This document shows, one piece after another, positions 34,383 through 42,651 of a DNA stretch of 64,000 nucleotides. Source of the DNA: Viridibacillus sp050279675 (GTDB taxonomy: Bacteria; Bacillota; Bacilli; Bacillales_A; Planococcaceae); NCBI RefSeq assembly GCF_050279675.1, contig NZ_JBNNUK010000015.1, positions 1 through 64,000 of the forward strand, written 5' to 3'. Below the pieces are notes generated by a model. That model did not search any database and was not told the DNA's origin. It saw nothing but the letters and a program-made list of their open reading frames with translations. Position 1 is the first letter of the stretch; the number at the start of each line of letters is the position of its first letter. A program made the translations under genes and the position numbers.

Positions 34383-34706
34383 ATGAGAATAGGATACCGG
34401 TCTATTTCCGTAATAGTTAACTTATTTCTCGGCTATTTATCGTTTTTTATAGGTGTATTATGGTTTATGACTATAATGTACGCTTCGCATTCTTTCGGAT
34501 TGAGTGTAGACTCTGCTTACGATGATGGTTTACTAGGTGTCTTTTTGATTATATCTATCATTGCTACAGCTATTTATATTCCTGCATGTATTAATTTAAA
34601 CAGCATTATGAGGCCGAAATTAGAAATGAGAAGATGGAGTTTTATCACTTTTATATCCATAGTTTTCATCCTTGGTTTTTGTATTATTACCCTAACTATA
34701 CAGTGA
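34383..34706 (+). CDS. Small integral membrane protein, unknown
   Basis: The 107-residue protein has three hydrophobic segments (residues 8-32, 50-70, 84-105) and the sequence MRIGYRSISVIVNLFLGYLS at the start. AAAAGGAGGA precedes ATG 34383. No family recognised. Confidence 0.6.
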   Translation: MRIGYRSISVIVNLFLGYLSFFIGVLWFMTIMYASHSFGLSVDSAYDDGLLGVFLIISIIATAIYIPACINLNSIMRPKLEMRRWSFITFISIVFILGFCIITLTIQ

Positions 34707-34890
34707 ATTAGAATGGGTGAATAAAAAAAATGCTTTTTTTCATGACATGTAACAAGGCTATATAGCCCAGCACATCAAGCTTTTATAACTAATTTCTTTT
34801 GAGTTTGCTTTCGATCAATTCTATGGAAATAAAAAAAACCTCTAGTTTTTAAATAAGTAAAGTGCTATGGTATTTACATACAATATAATA

Positions 34891-35020
34891 ATCCTTCGGG
34901 GTCGGGTGAAATTCCCAATCGACGGTGATAAAGTAAAACTTTTAAGCCCGTGAGCCTTTTTTAGGCAGGATATGGTGAGAATCCAAAGCCGACAGTATAG
35001 TCTGGATGGGAGAAGGATGT
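34891..35020 (+). ncRNA. FMN riboswitch (RFN element), copy 1 of 3
   Basis: The conserved core is complete: P1 ATCCTTC...GAAGGAT, GGGGTCGGGTGAAATTCCC, AATCGACGGTGAT, AAGCCCGTGAGC, GGCAGGAT, GGTGAGAATCC, AAAGCCGACAGTATAGTC and GGATGGGAGAAGGAT. Copy 1 differs from copies 2 and 3 in the variable stems (GAGCC-T6-AGGC). Bound FMN should favour terminator 35098-35126. Confidence 0.95.
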
Positions 35021-35097
35021 AAAGAATATCAAGGTCTTATTAAATTTATATAGATTTAATAGGTTTATTTAGCATTGATAATTTATGTCTCCTATCA

Positions 35098-35126
35098 AAC
35101 TCCGTAGTGTTCTATGGGGTTTTTTG
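35098..35126 (+). terminator. Terminator of FMN riboswitch 1
   Basis: AACTCCGTAG pairs with CTATGGGGTT (with G-T pairs), then T6. It lies 78 bases after the aptamer; in between is CTTATTAAAT...ATTTAATAGG, a likely competing stem. Confidence 0.8.
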
Positions 35127-35171
35127 GATGCCCTAAAACTATATTGTATTGTTGTCAATTTCATATGTAAT

Positions 35172-35301
35172 ATCCTTCGGGGTCGGGTGAAATTCCCAAT
35201 CGACGGTGATGAAGAAAAGCTTCTAAGCCCGTGAGCTTGATAAAAGCAGGATTTGGTGTGAATCCAAAGCCGACAGTATAGTCTGGATGGGAGAAGGATG
35301 T
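35172..35301 (+). ncRNA. FMN riboswitch (RFN element), copy 2 of 3
   Basis: The complete core repeats that of copy 1, with own variable stems (GAAGAAAAGCTTC; GAGCTTGATAAAAGC). P1 is ATCCTTC...GAAGGAT. It starts 281 bp after copy 1, and the linker sequences differ, so this is not an assembly duplicate. It is followed by its own competing stem and terminator. Confidence 0.95.
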
Positions 35302-35380
35302 AAAGAATATCGAAGTCTTATTAAAAATTTTGTATTTTAATAGGTTTATTTGCTTATGATATTTTACAAAACTCCTATCA

Positions 35381-35410
35381 AACTCCTTAGAAATCTATGG
35401 AGTTTTTTTA
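35381..35410 (+). terminator. Terminator of FMN riboswitch 2
   Basis: AACTCCTTAG and CTATGGAGTT with one mismatch, AAAT loop, then T7. Confidence 0.85.
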
Positions 35411-35431
35411 ATGATAAAATTAAATATGTAT

Positions 35432-35559
35432 GTCCTTCGGGGTCGGGTGAAATTCCCAATCGACGGTGATGAAGTGAAGCTTCTAAGCCCGTGAGCTTGA
35501 TAAGAGCAGGATTTGGTGCGAATCCAAAGCCGACAGTATAGTCTGGATGGGAGAAGGAC
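35432..35559 (+). ncRNA. FMN riboswitch (RFN element), copy 3 of 3
   Basis: The complete core is present again, closest to copy 2 (GAAGTGAAGCTTC; GAGCTTGATAAGAGC). P1 is GTCCTTC...GAAGGAC, a compensatory change from the A-T pair of copies 1 and 2, which indicates selection on structure. The segment after the aptamer is the most divergent of the three. Confidence 0.95.
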
Positions 35560-35640
35560 AACTAGATCACACGCAATTCCTTTTGAAAAATAGTCTTTCA
35601 TAAGGTTTATTTAGCGATGCGTTTATCTAAAATTCTCCCA

Positions 35641-35668
35641 AACTCCCTAATTTAATTAGAGAGTTTTT
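35641..35668 (+). terminator. Terminator of FMN riboswitch 3, adjacent to ribD
   Basis: AACTCCCTAA and TTAGAGAGTT (one mismatch) around TTTAA, then T6. It ends 28 bp before the ribD start and just before the ribosome binding site GGGAGGA. Confidence 0.85.
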
Positions 35669-35696
35669 TATTTTTCAAAAAGGGAGGATTTTCTCT

Positions 35697-36782
35697 ATGC
35701 ATGACGAGTATTTTATGGATTTAGCATTGAAATTAGCAGCAATAGGTGAAGGTCAAACTTCGCCCAATCCTGTAGTAGGAGCGGTCATTGTAAAAGAAGG
35801 TGATGTGGTAGGTTTTGGAGCGCATCTTAGAGCTGGTTCTCCACATGCGGAGGTACATGCACTCAACATGGCTGGAGAAAATGCTGTTGGCAGCACAATA
35901 TATGTCACATTAGAACCTTGTAATCATTTTGGTAAAACACCGCCGTGTACGATGGCCATTTTGAATGCAGGTATAAAAAAAGTAGTGATTGCAACACTCG
36001 ATTCAAATCCCTTAGTAGCTGGAACTGGTGTAGCAAAGCTAAAGGATGCTGGCATTGAAGTGGAAGTAGGACTTTGTGAAGCCGAGGCTGTGAAATTAAA
36101 TAAAGCCTATTTGTATTTTATGAAACAGAGGTTGCCTTTTGTCACGTTAAAGCAAGCAATTACATTAGATGGAAAGATTGCGACAGTTCATGGTCGAAAT
36201 GAAAATATCACAGGTAAAGAAGTTCTGAAGGATGTTCATCGCAAAAGAGCGCGAACCGATGCAATCCTAGTTGGAGTTGGCACGGTGCTAAATGATGATC
36301 CATTACTAACAAACCGATTAGCAGAAAGTAAAAAGCAACCAATTCGAATTATTTTGGACACGCATTTGAGAACCCCTATAAATGCTAAGGTTGTCACCGA
36401 TCAAAAAACGCAGACATGGATAGTTGTTGGGTGTGAAGTTACTTCTAATCAAATCACAAGCTTTGTACAAGCCAATGTACAAATCATTCAACTAAAAACA
36501 AAAAAAATCGCAATCCAGGACGTCCTTCAAGAGCTGGCACGGCGAAATATCGTCACGCTTTATGTGGAAGGGGGGCAGCGTTTAACTACGAGCCTTGTCA
36601 ATTCAGGTCTAGTTAATGAAATGATTACTTACATAGCACCAAAAATAGTAGGTGATCATGATGGAATTGGAATGTTGGAAGATTTAGGCGTAAAAAGCAT
36701 GGCCGAGGCTATCCCACTAAAACTGCAGCAAGTGGATCGAATTGGTAATGTGATTAAAGTGATTTCGAGAGTGGGGGTATAG
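35697..36782 (+). CDS. ribD: Bifunctional pyrimidine deaminase/reductase RibD
   Basis: The 361-residue protein has an N-terminal deaminase (residues 1-145) with zinc motif HAEVHAL and EPCNHFGKTPPC, and a C-terminal reductase (150-361; ITLDGKIAT, TDAILVGVGTVLNDDPLLTN, YVEGGQRLTTSLV). It deaminates the GTP-derived pyrimidine and reduces its ribosyl side chain. AAAGGGAGGA precedes ATG 35697. First gene of the rib operon under three FMN riboswitches. Confidence 0.97.
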   Translation: MHDEYFMDLALKLAAIGEGQTSPNPVVGAVIVKEGDVVGFGAHLRAGSPHAEVHALNMAGENAVGSTIYVTLEPCNHFGKTPPCTMAILNAGIKKVVIATLDSNPLVAGTGVAKLKDAGIEVEVGLCEAEAVKLNKAYLYFMKQRLPFVTLKQAITLDGKIATVHGRNENITGKEVLKDVHRKRARTDAILVGVGTVLNDDPLLTNRLAESKKQPIRIILDTHLRTPINAKVVTDQKTQTWIVVGCEVTSNQITSFVQANVQIIQLKTKKIAIQDVLQELARRNIVTLYVEGGQRLTTSLVNSGLVNEMITYIAPKIVGDHDGIGMLEDLGVKSMAEAIPLKLQQVDRIGNVIKVISRVGV

Positions 36783-36785
36783 CGT

Positions 36786-37424
36786 ATGTTCACAGGGATT
36801 ATTGAGGCAAAAGGTAAAATAACAGAGCTGAAAAAAGATGCAGAGAGTATGAAGCTTATTATTGCAGCTCATGACATCATGTCGGATATGAAAATTGGCG
36901 ATAGTATAGCAGTAAACGGGGTATGCCTTACCGTTTCGCATTTTACTCCTCATGAATTCAGTGTAGATGTCATGCCAGAAACGGTCAAAGCGACAACAAT
37001 TCACTCCTTAAAAGTAGGGCAGTTGGTAAATTTAGAAAGAGCAATGGCTGCAAATGGGCGATTTGGCGGTCACTTCGTTTCAGGTCATGTTGATGGGACA
37101 GGGACAATTGTCAGAAAAACAAAGCAAGCAAATGCAGTTTACATTGACATCGCTATCTCTAGAGAACTGAGTCATTTTTGTATATCAAGGGGTTCCGTAG
37201 CCATTGATGGAACAAGCTTAACGATTTTTGACAAACAGCCTGAAAAACTGACTGTATCTCTTATTCCACATACGTATCAAGAAACGATTTTCGCACTAAA
37301 GGAAACCGGACAACAAGTGAATATCGAAACGGATATGCTAGGCAAATATATTATTCATCAATTACAGAATAACGATAGTACTTCAGCAATTACAATGGAT
37401 TTTTTACAAAGAAACGGATATTAA
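36786..37424 (+). CDS. ribE: Riboflavin synthase alpha subunit
   Basis: The 212-residue protein begins MFTGIIEAKGKITELKKDAE, the riboflavin synthase signature, and has two lumazine-binding repeats (residues 1-95, GDSIAVNGVCLTV; 96-195, FGGHFVSGHVDGTGTI and GSVAIDGTSLTI). It dismutates two lumazines to riboflavin. It lies 3 bp after ribD. The symbol is ribE in Bacillus; ribC in E. coli. Confidence 0.97.
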   Translation: MFTGIIEAKGKITELKKDAESMKLIIAAHDIMSDMKIGDSIAVNGVCLTVSHFTPHEFSVDVMPETVKATTIHSLKVGQLVNLERAMAANGRFGGHFVSGHVDGTGTIVRKTKQANAVYIDIAISRELSHFCISRGSVAIDGTSLTIFDKQPEKLTVSLIPHTYQETIFALKETGQQVNIETDMLGKYIIHQLQNNDSTSAITMDFLQRNGY

Positions 37425-37442
37425 AACGGGCGGTGTATAGCA

Positions 37443-38633
37443 ATGTTTCACTCAATTAAAGAAGCGTTAGAGGATTTAAAAGAAGGCAAAATGATAATTG
37501 TCGTTGATGATGAAAATCGTGAAAATGAAGGGGATTTAGTAGCACTTGCAGAATATGCAACGCCAGAAAATATTAACTTTATGGCAACACATGCAAGAGG
37601 TCTAATTTGTACACCGATTACAGAAGAAATCGCAACAGAATTGAATTTACATCCTATGGTATCCAATAATACGGATCACCATCAAACGGCATTTACAGTA
37701 AGTATTGATCATTCTAATGCAAAAACCGGTATTAGTGCATTTGAGCGTTCGCAAACGATTCAACATTTATTGAATCCCAATGCATTAGCCGCTGATTTTA
37801 AAAGACCGGGTCATGTTTTTCCGTTAGTTGCTAAAAGAAATGGCGTATTAGAAAGACCTGGTCATACAGAAGCGGCAGTTGATTTGGCAAAAGCATGCGG
37901 CGCTATTCCAGCAGGCATTATCTGTGAAATAATGGGTGATAGCGGGAAAATGTCAACTGGACAAGAGCTAATAGACTTTGCCAAAAAACATCAATTAAAA
38001 ATCATTACGATTGAAAGCTTAATTCAATATCGTTACATCCAAGAAGAGATTGTCACTAGAGCAGCTAATGTGCAACTTCCGACTAGCTATGGCCATTTCA
38101 ATTTGATTGGCTATGAAAACGACATTGATAAGTTCGAACATGTGGCACTAGTAAAAGGGGACGTAAGCATTGTAGAAGCTCCGATTGTTCGTGTTCACTC
38201 ATCATGTCTAACTGGTGATATTTTTCATTCGGAAAGATGTGATTGCGGCCCTCAATTAGAACAGGCCTTAAAAGTCATCGAGGCTGAAGGGGCAGGTGTT
38301 GTGTTGTATATGCAGCAAGAGGGTAGAGGTATCGGTTTGATTAATAAACTACGTACTTATGAGTTACAAGAGCAGGGCTTTGATACAGTTGAAGCCAATG
38401 TAAAGTTGGGCTTTCCTGCAGATGCACGTGATTATGCATTAGCAGCTCAAATGCTAAAAAATTTAGGCATATCGAAAATCCGCTTGTTAACGAACAACCC
38501 GGATAAAGTTCAAAACCTAGAAGCATACGGTATTGAAGTTGTTGAAAGATTGCCAATTGAAATTGAAGCTGTAGCGAGCAATTTGTTTTATTTAGAAACT
38601 AAAAAAGAAAAGATGAATCATCTTATTTCGTAA
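37443..38633 (+). CDS. ribBA: Bifunctional DHBP synthase/GTP cyclohydrolase II RibBA
   Basis: The 396-residue fusion has DHBP synthase at 1-200 (VVDDENRENEGDLVALAEYA, ATHARGLIC, RPGHVFPLVA, GHTEAAVDLA) and GTP cyclohydrolase II at 205-396 (HSSCLTGDIFHSERCDCGPQ zinc motif; MQQEGRGIGL). It makes both precursors of the pathway. It lies 18 bp after ribE. Confidence 0.97.
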   Translation: MFHSIKEALEDLKEGKMIIVVDDENRENEGDLVALAEYATPENINFMATHARGLICTPITEEIATELNLHPMVSNNTDHHQTAFTVSIDHSNAKTGISAFERSQTIQHLLNPNALAADFKRPGHVFPLVAKRNGVLERPGHTEAAVDLAKACGAIPAGIICEIMGDSGKMSTGQELIDFAKKHQLKIITIESLIQYRYIQEEIVTRAANVQLPTSYGHFNLIGYENDIDKFEHVALVKGDVSIVEAPIVRVHSSCLTGDIFHSERCDCGPQLEQALKVIEAEGAGVVLYMQQEGRGIGLINKLRTYELQEQGFDTVEANVKLGFPADARDYALAAQMLKNLGISKIRLLTNNPDKVQNLEAYGIEVVERLPIEIEAVASNLFYLETKKEKMNHLIS

Positions 38634-38646
38634 AGGGGATCTTAAA

Positions 38647-39111
38647 ATGGGAAAAGTATTTGAAGCACAATTAATTGGAACAGATTTAAAAATTGGTATT
38701 GTAGTAGGTCGGTTCAATGAGTTTATCACAAGTAAATTACTAGGTGGCGCAATGGACGGCTTAGTACGACATGGCGTTTCAGAAGATAATATTGATGTTG
38801 CATGGGTTCCTGGTGCATTTGAAGTACCCTTTATAGCAAAACAGATGGTAGAGAAAGGTGACTATGACGCTGTAATAGGTTTGGGGACGGTCATTCGTGG
38901 TTCCACTACGCATTATGACTATGTGTGCAATGAAGCGGCAAAAGGAATTGCCAATGTTTCGTTAAATACAAATGTTCCCGTCATTTTCGGTATAGTCACA
39001 ACAGAAAATATTGAACAAGCAATCGAACGCTCAGGTACGAAATCAGGCAATAAAGGCTATGATTCAGCAGTTGCCGCGATTGAGATGGCTAATTTAAAGC
39101 GTCTATTTTAA
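38647..39111 (+). CDS. ribH: 6,7-dimethyl-8-ribityllumazine synthase
   Basis: The 154-residue protein has KIGIVVGRFNEFITSKLLGG, VPGAFEVPF, GTVIRGSTTHYDYVCNEA (catalytic His) and SGTKSGNKGYDSAVAAIEM. It joins the pyrimidine and butanone phosphate precursors in an icosahedral capsid. AAAGGGGA precedes ATG 38647; a strong terminator ends the operon. Confidence 0.97.
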   Translation: MGKVFEAQLIGTDLKIGIVVGRFNEFITSKLLGGAMDGLVRHGVSEDNIDVAWVPGAFEVPFIAKQMVEKGDYDAVIGLGTVIRGSTTHYDYVCNEAAKGIANVSLNTNVPVIFGIVTTENIEQAIERSGTKSGNKGYDSAVAAIEMANLKRLF

Positions 39112-39113
39112 AA

Positions 39114-39150
39114 AAAAGGCACTTCTACGATATTGTAGAAGTGCCTTTTA
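39114..39150 (+). terminator. Terminator of the rib operon
   Basis: AAAAGGCACTTCTAC and GTAGAAGTGCCTTTT form a 15-bp perfect stem with a GATATT loop; usable in both directions. Confidence 0.95.
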
Positions 39151-39154
39151 TATA

Positions 39155-39355
39155 TCAGCCATTATACAAGCCGCTTGCATCCATTAACATGAGAATTAAG
39201 GGTATGATACCTAGTGTGAAGCAGGTAATCGTTACTATTTTTGCTTGTCTAGCTTCTCGTTTATTTCCTTCATGAAGGTGTTCTATAAATGAAATTTTAA
39301 AATAATAGCTCAATATTAAAAGTAAGATAGGACTATACATAATTATTGTACCCAA
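39155..39355 (-). CDS. Small membrane protein, unknown
   Basis: The 66-residue protein has two hydrophobic helices (residues 5-20 and 41-58) linked by a charged loop (EHLHEGNKREARQAK). TTG 39355 is preceded by TGGAGGTGA at good spacing. It converges on the rib operon and shares its terminator. No family recognised. Confidence 0.6.
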   Translation of the reverse strand: MGTIIMYSPILLLILSYYFKISFIEHLHEGNKREARQAKIVTITCFTLGIIPLILMLMDASGLYNG

Positions 39356-39441
39356 AATATCACCTCCATTTCTAAATTTATCTTACATATAATTATATCA
39401 AAATATAATTGTATAGAAAGCATTCGTTTACAGTTACAAGA

Positions 39442-39491
39442 GAACAGCACCTCCAATTGTAGACTAAGTCTAACAATTGGAGGTGCTGTTC
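39442..39491. other. Long perfect hairpin without a T tract
   Basis: GAACAGCACCTCCAATTGT (39442-39460) pairs with ACAATTGGAGGTGCTGTTC (39473-39491). The centre AGACTAAGTCT is itself palindromic, so nearly all 50 bases pair. Neither side has a run of T, so it is a poor intrinsic terminator. The inner arm includes GGAGGTG. Confidence 0.75.
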
Positions 39492-39605
39492 CTTTGGAAT
39501 AATTCATCTCAAATAGATAAGTTCTTTATTATCACACGAATTCTCATTGGAAAATCAATGTACTAAATAGAAGGAATTATTCTTAATTGTAATTCGAAGA
39601 TTAAA

Positions 39606-39956
39606 TTAAAATTTAAGTTCATTTTCAATTTTCTCTAGTATCTTTTTTACTTTCTCTCTTGTTTCTGGATTAGTTGGATCTAAGATAGACCCTTCTGGAA
39701 TATTCGCATGATCTCCATTATAATCGATTTTTTTATCTGATTTGAATAAGTCTATTTCATCAATGCTTTCATCTTCTAACTCACCAAATGCAGCAACAAT
39801 GCGTAATTCATCATTTCCTTCATCAATAAACGTTAATTTAGAACTGTAAGTACCTAACTCTTCTTGATCTGCTAAGTGGTGACAAACTATTTCTAAAATA
39901 TCATCTGCATTTAATTTAAAATAGTGATGCTTTTTATCGTTTTTTTCATTTTTCAT
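39606..39956 (-). CDS. Acidic cytosolic protein, unknown
   Basis: The 116-residue protein contains KLNADDILEIVCHHLADQEE, LTFIDEGNDELRIVAAFGEL and a C-terminal helix (TREKVKKILEKIENELKF). No signal or membrane segment is visible. AGGTGGT precedes ATG 39956. The family is not recognised. Confidence 0.65.
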   Translation of the reverse strand: MKNEKNDKKHHYFKLNADDILEIVCHHLADQEELGTYSSKLTFIDEGNDELRIVAAFGELEDESIDEIDLFKSDKKIDYNGDHANIPEGSILDPTNPETREKVKKILEKIENELKF

Positions 39957-40208
39957 TTTAATTTAAACCACCTAAAATAATTTAAAAGCTACCAAATATC
40001 AACTTTTCCCTATTACTCAGTTGCTTTACCTAAAGCAATTCTAATTACTGAATCTTTTTGTGATTTCTAAAGATTACTACTCATTTTAACAAATGGATGT
40101 AAATAAGTATAAGGAATGCTGTAAACTAAGAGAAAAGTAACTCAATATTAATCCTACAGGAATCGAATCTTTTCGGTTCTTTTTTTATGAAAATAGTTGT
40201 TGAAGAAA

Positions 40209-40238
40209 TGAAACTTTTCCAATAATCACCTAGTCTAA
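40209..40238 (+). promoter_or_regulatory. Putative ECF sigma autoregulatory promoter
   Basis: TGAAAC (40209-40214) and TAGTCTAA (40231-40238) are 16 bp apart; the GAAAC -35 and a GTCTA-type -10 resemble ECF promoters. It ends 28 bp before the sigma gene. Confidence 0.5.
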
Positions 40239-40266
40239 CTACAAACAATTAAGGGAGGCAAGCGAA

Positions 40267-40803
40267 ATGAATGATAAAGAAAAGGAAAAACGCTTGCAAC
40301 AGGCGATGGATGATTCTGGCGATTATCTTGTGCAGCTTTGTTATACATACGTGCGTGATTGGGGTGCAGCAGAAGATGCTGCACAAGAAACATTCATACG
40401 ATATTACAAAAATATGGAGCATTTTCGAGAGGATGCAGCATTAAAAACGTATTTATACCGAATTGCGGTAAATGTTAGCCATGACTACATAGCAAGCTGG
40501 AAATATCAAAAAGTACGCATTACTGACTTTTTTGGTAAATGGATTGCAACAAAGCAAACAACAGAGTCCATTGTAATGGAGCGAGATACTTCAAAAAAGC
40601 TTTTACATTCTATAGAAAACTTACCTACTAAATACAAAGATGCGATTGTATTGTATCATTTTGCAGAAATGTCTTTAATAGAAGTAAGTGACACACTTAA
40701 TTTAAACGTCAATACGGTTAAAACCAGATTAAAAAGAGGAAGGCAATTACTAGGTAAGACAATGCAAGAAGGGGGAGAATTATATGGTAGATCCGATTCG
40801 TGA
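40267..40803 (+). CDS. ECF-type RNA polymerase sigma factor
   Basis: The 178-residue protein has region 2 (YLVQLCYTYVRDWGAAEDAA, QETFIRYYKNMEHFR, LKTYLYRIAVNVSHDYIASW) and region 4 (ENLPTKYKDAIVLYHFAEMS, LNVNTVKTRLKRGRQLL). AAGGGAGG precedes ATG 40267. It overlaps the next gene by 20 bp, implying coupling to its membrane anti-sigma factor. Confidence 0.93.
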   Translation: MNDKEKEKRLQQAMDDSGDYLVQLCYTYVRDWGAAEDAAQETFIRYYKNMEHFREDAALKTYLYRIAVNVSHDYIASWKYQKVRITDFFGKWIATKQTTESIVMERDTSKKLLHSIENLPTKYKDAIVLYHFAEMSLIEVSDTLNLNVNTVKTRLKRGRQLLGKTMQEGGELYGRSDS

Positions 40804-42076
40804 CACGATGAAAAACGGGTATAGAGAAGGGCGTTTTTCTACACAAAAGAAACATGAAACGATTGAAAAAATAAGAAGAAAGAAAAAACACAATTTATAT
40901 CCATATATTGCGATGGTTTTAACTTCTGTTGCACTAATAACGTTGACATTCAGATTAATCAACTTGCCCACAGAACAACAAGAAGTTATAGTGAATGGCA
41001 ATAATTCTTCAACAAAGGCTGATCAGACAGTGACAAAAACTGTAGAGGAGAGAGTTGCGCTATTTACTGAATTAGTAAAGTTAAGTGCTTCCAACGATTC
41101 TAAAATCGAGAAGATTGATGAGCTACGAAATACATTTTTCGTTCAAAATGATTGGTTGTTACAGAGGGCAATTGAAACTGGAAATAGCTTATTTTACGAG
41201 TCACCTGATTTATCTAAAAGTGAAAGAGCTTCTCTAATTGAATTGCTGCAATATATGAATGCTTACGTTGTAAAAGGGGAAGAAGGAATTCCAGAAGTTT
41301 ACAAGGTCTTTTCAGAAAATCAAGCATTCCGAGATGTGGTATCTAATAGTAAAGAACTAAAAAAAACTTTGGCTAATTATGTAGCTCTACCAGTTTATCC
41401 ACCGGATTTGTTAAAACCACAGAAGTTTACAGAAAAAGTGGCAAGCCTTCCTATTCTTACATTGGGTTCATTTATATTATTTGTGCTATTGTTCGTTGCT
41501 GTAGTTATTCTAACTATAAGTGGGAGACGAAGAAATTGGATTTTTTTCCTACCATTAGTGTTCTTAGTTTTAGGATTGATCGGACTTTATAATAATCAAG
41601 AAGTAAAACTGTATGGTGATGATGAAACGATGATGTTGCAATCCATATCTAAAGCTTTAGATATATATGCAGATAAAGGAGAACCGATTAAAAATATAAA
41701 AAAATTAGAATTAGTTACAGCCGCTGCGTACCTAGATAAGAGAGTAGCACTAGCAAAAGCAGACGATCAATATATTCTCGCATCATTTGGTCTTAAGAAT
41801 GGCCATTATGTATATGAAAAAATGAAGTGGGGTAGTAATGTGACGTTAACGAGCTATCAAAGAACGTTCGACGGTGAAGATTTCAGTAGTAGTTTCTTTA
41901 ATAATAAATCGAATGTAGTCAAAGTGAAATTAGAAAACAAAGGATTCTCGACGTTTTTTCAAGTAGAACCTAAAGAAACCGTATTTTGGACCATACCAAG
42001 TGAGATTTTAGATGATGCTTTATCAGAAGGTTATTTTGTGGTATTTTACGATGGAAAAGGGAAAGTTGTAGATTAA
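40784..42076 (+). CDS. Membrane-bound anti-sigma-type regulator, unusually large
   Basis: The 430-residue protein has a cytoplasmic N terminus (1-42), a first helix (about 43-62), an extracytoplasmic region (65-225), two further helices (about 228-250 and 258-274) and a second outer region (275-430). Position after the ECF gene and the short basic N terminus fit an anti-sigma factor. GGGGGAG precedes ATG 40784. Most ECF anti-sigma factors are smaller with one helix; the sensory region is not recognised. Confidence 0.75.
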   Translation: MVDPIRDTMKNGYREGRFSTQKKHETIEKIRRKKKHNLYPYIAMVLTSVALITLTFRLINLPTEQQEVIVNGNNSSTKADQTVTKTVEERVALFTELVKLSASNDSKIEKIDELRNTFFVQNDWLLQRAIETGNSLFYESPDLSKSERASLIELLQYMNAYVVKGEEGIPEVYKVFSENQAFRDVVSNSKELKKTLANYVALPVYPPDLLKPQKFTEKVASLPILTLGSFILFVLLFVAVVILTISGRRRNWIFFLPLVFLVLGLIGLYNNQEVKLYGDDETMMLQSISKALDIYADKGEPIKNIKKLELVTAAAYLDKRVALAKADDQYILASFGLKNGHYVYEKMKWGSNVTLTSYQRTFDGEDFSSSFFNNKSNVVKVKLENKGFSTFFQVEPKETVFWTIPSEILDDALSEGYFVVFYDGKGKVVD

Positions 42077-42080
42077 ATTA

Positions 42081-42120
42081 AACGTTTCAAAAGTCAATAG
42101 GCTTTTGAAATGTTTTTTTT
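42081..42120 (+). terminator. Terminator of the second ECF operon
   Basis: AACGTTTCAAAAG and CTTTTGAAATGTT form a 13-bp stem with one G-T pair, followed by T8. Confidence 0.9.
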
Positions 42121-42191
42121 GATTCCACCGAAACATAGAACAAGACTTGAACATTATACAACTAACTCACGTAAGACTGCTAATCTCATAA

Positions 42192-42456
42192 TCAAGTAAA
42201 TATTACAACAAAATATAATCGAATTTTATCTTGCGTATCTTCAAGCTCAAATCCATTATTAATATTCTCATAGGTTGTATAAACACTTTCTATATCTTTG
42301 AATATTTTTTTGATTGAATCGAAACTTAGTGTCGTTTAACATACTGTACTTCTTGATAATTATCCTTTTGTAATACAACAGAAGCCATTAAAATAGCGTC
42401 TTCATTATATTTCGATCATTGATACTACCCCAAGTTTCTTGTATAGGTTTTTTCCA
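42192..42456 (-). pseudogene. C-terminal remnant of an unknown protein
   Basis: Three overlapping frames on the minus strand read consecutively: WKKPIQETWGSINDRNIMK, then DAILMASVVLQKDNYQEVQY VKRH, then TLSFDSIKKIFKDIESVYTT and INNGFELEDTQDKIRLYFVV, ending at TGA 42192-42194. The text is protein-like but no family is recognised. No other gene is seen between 42121 and 42651. Confidence 0.4.
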
Positions 42457-42651
42457 CTTGTCTTAGCACTGCTATCGTTCTTTCTTATAATCTTTTAATA
42501 TTATAAACAAATAATTGTTCTAGTAGCAAAAATTTATGTCATGATTTAACTGATTGCTTATAAATTAAAGGCTTAACAGTCCAAATTAGGCTATACTAGG
42601 GTATGAGAGGAATCAAATTCAATTTCTTTCAAGTAAAGGAGCTGACTTAAA

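Noticed and set aside
34884..34889. TATAAT just before FMN riboswitch 1 as the operon promoter
   Set aside because: A start 6-7 bases later would fall inside P1 of the aptamer and destroy it; the real promoter must be further upstream.
35364..35601. Minus-strand frames across FMN riboswitches 2 and 3
   Set aside because: They are shadows of the conserved aptamer sequence, without binding sites, and recur only because the RNA repeats.
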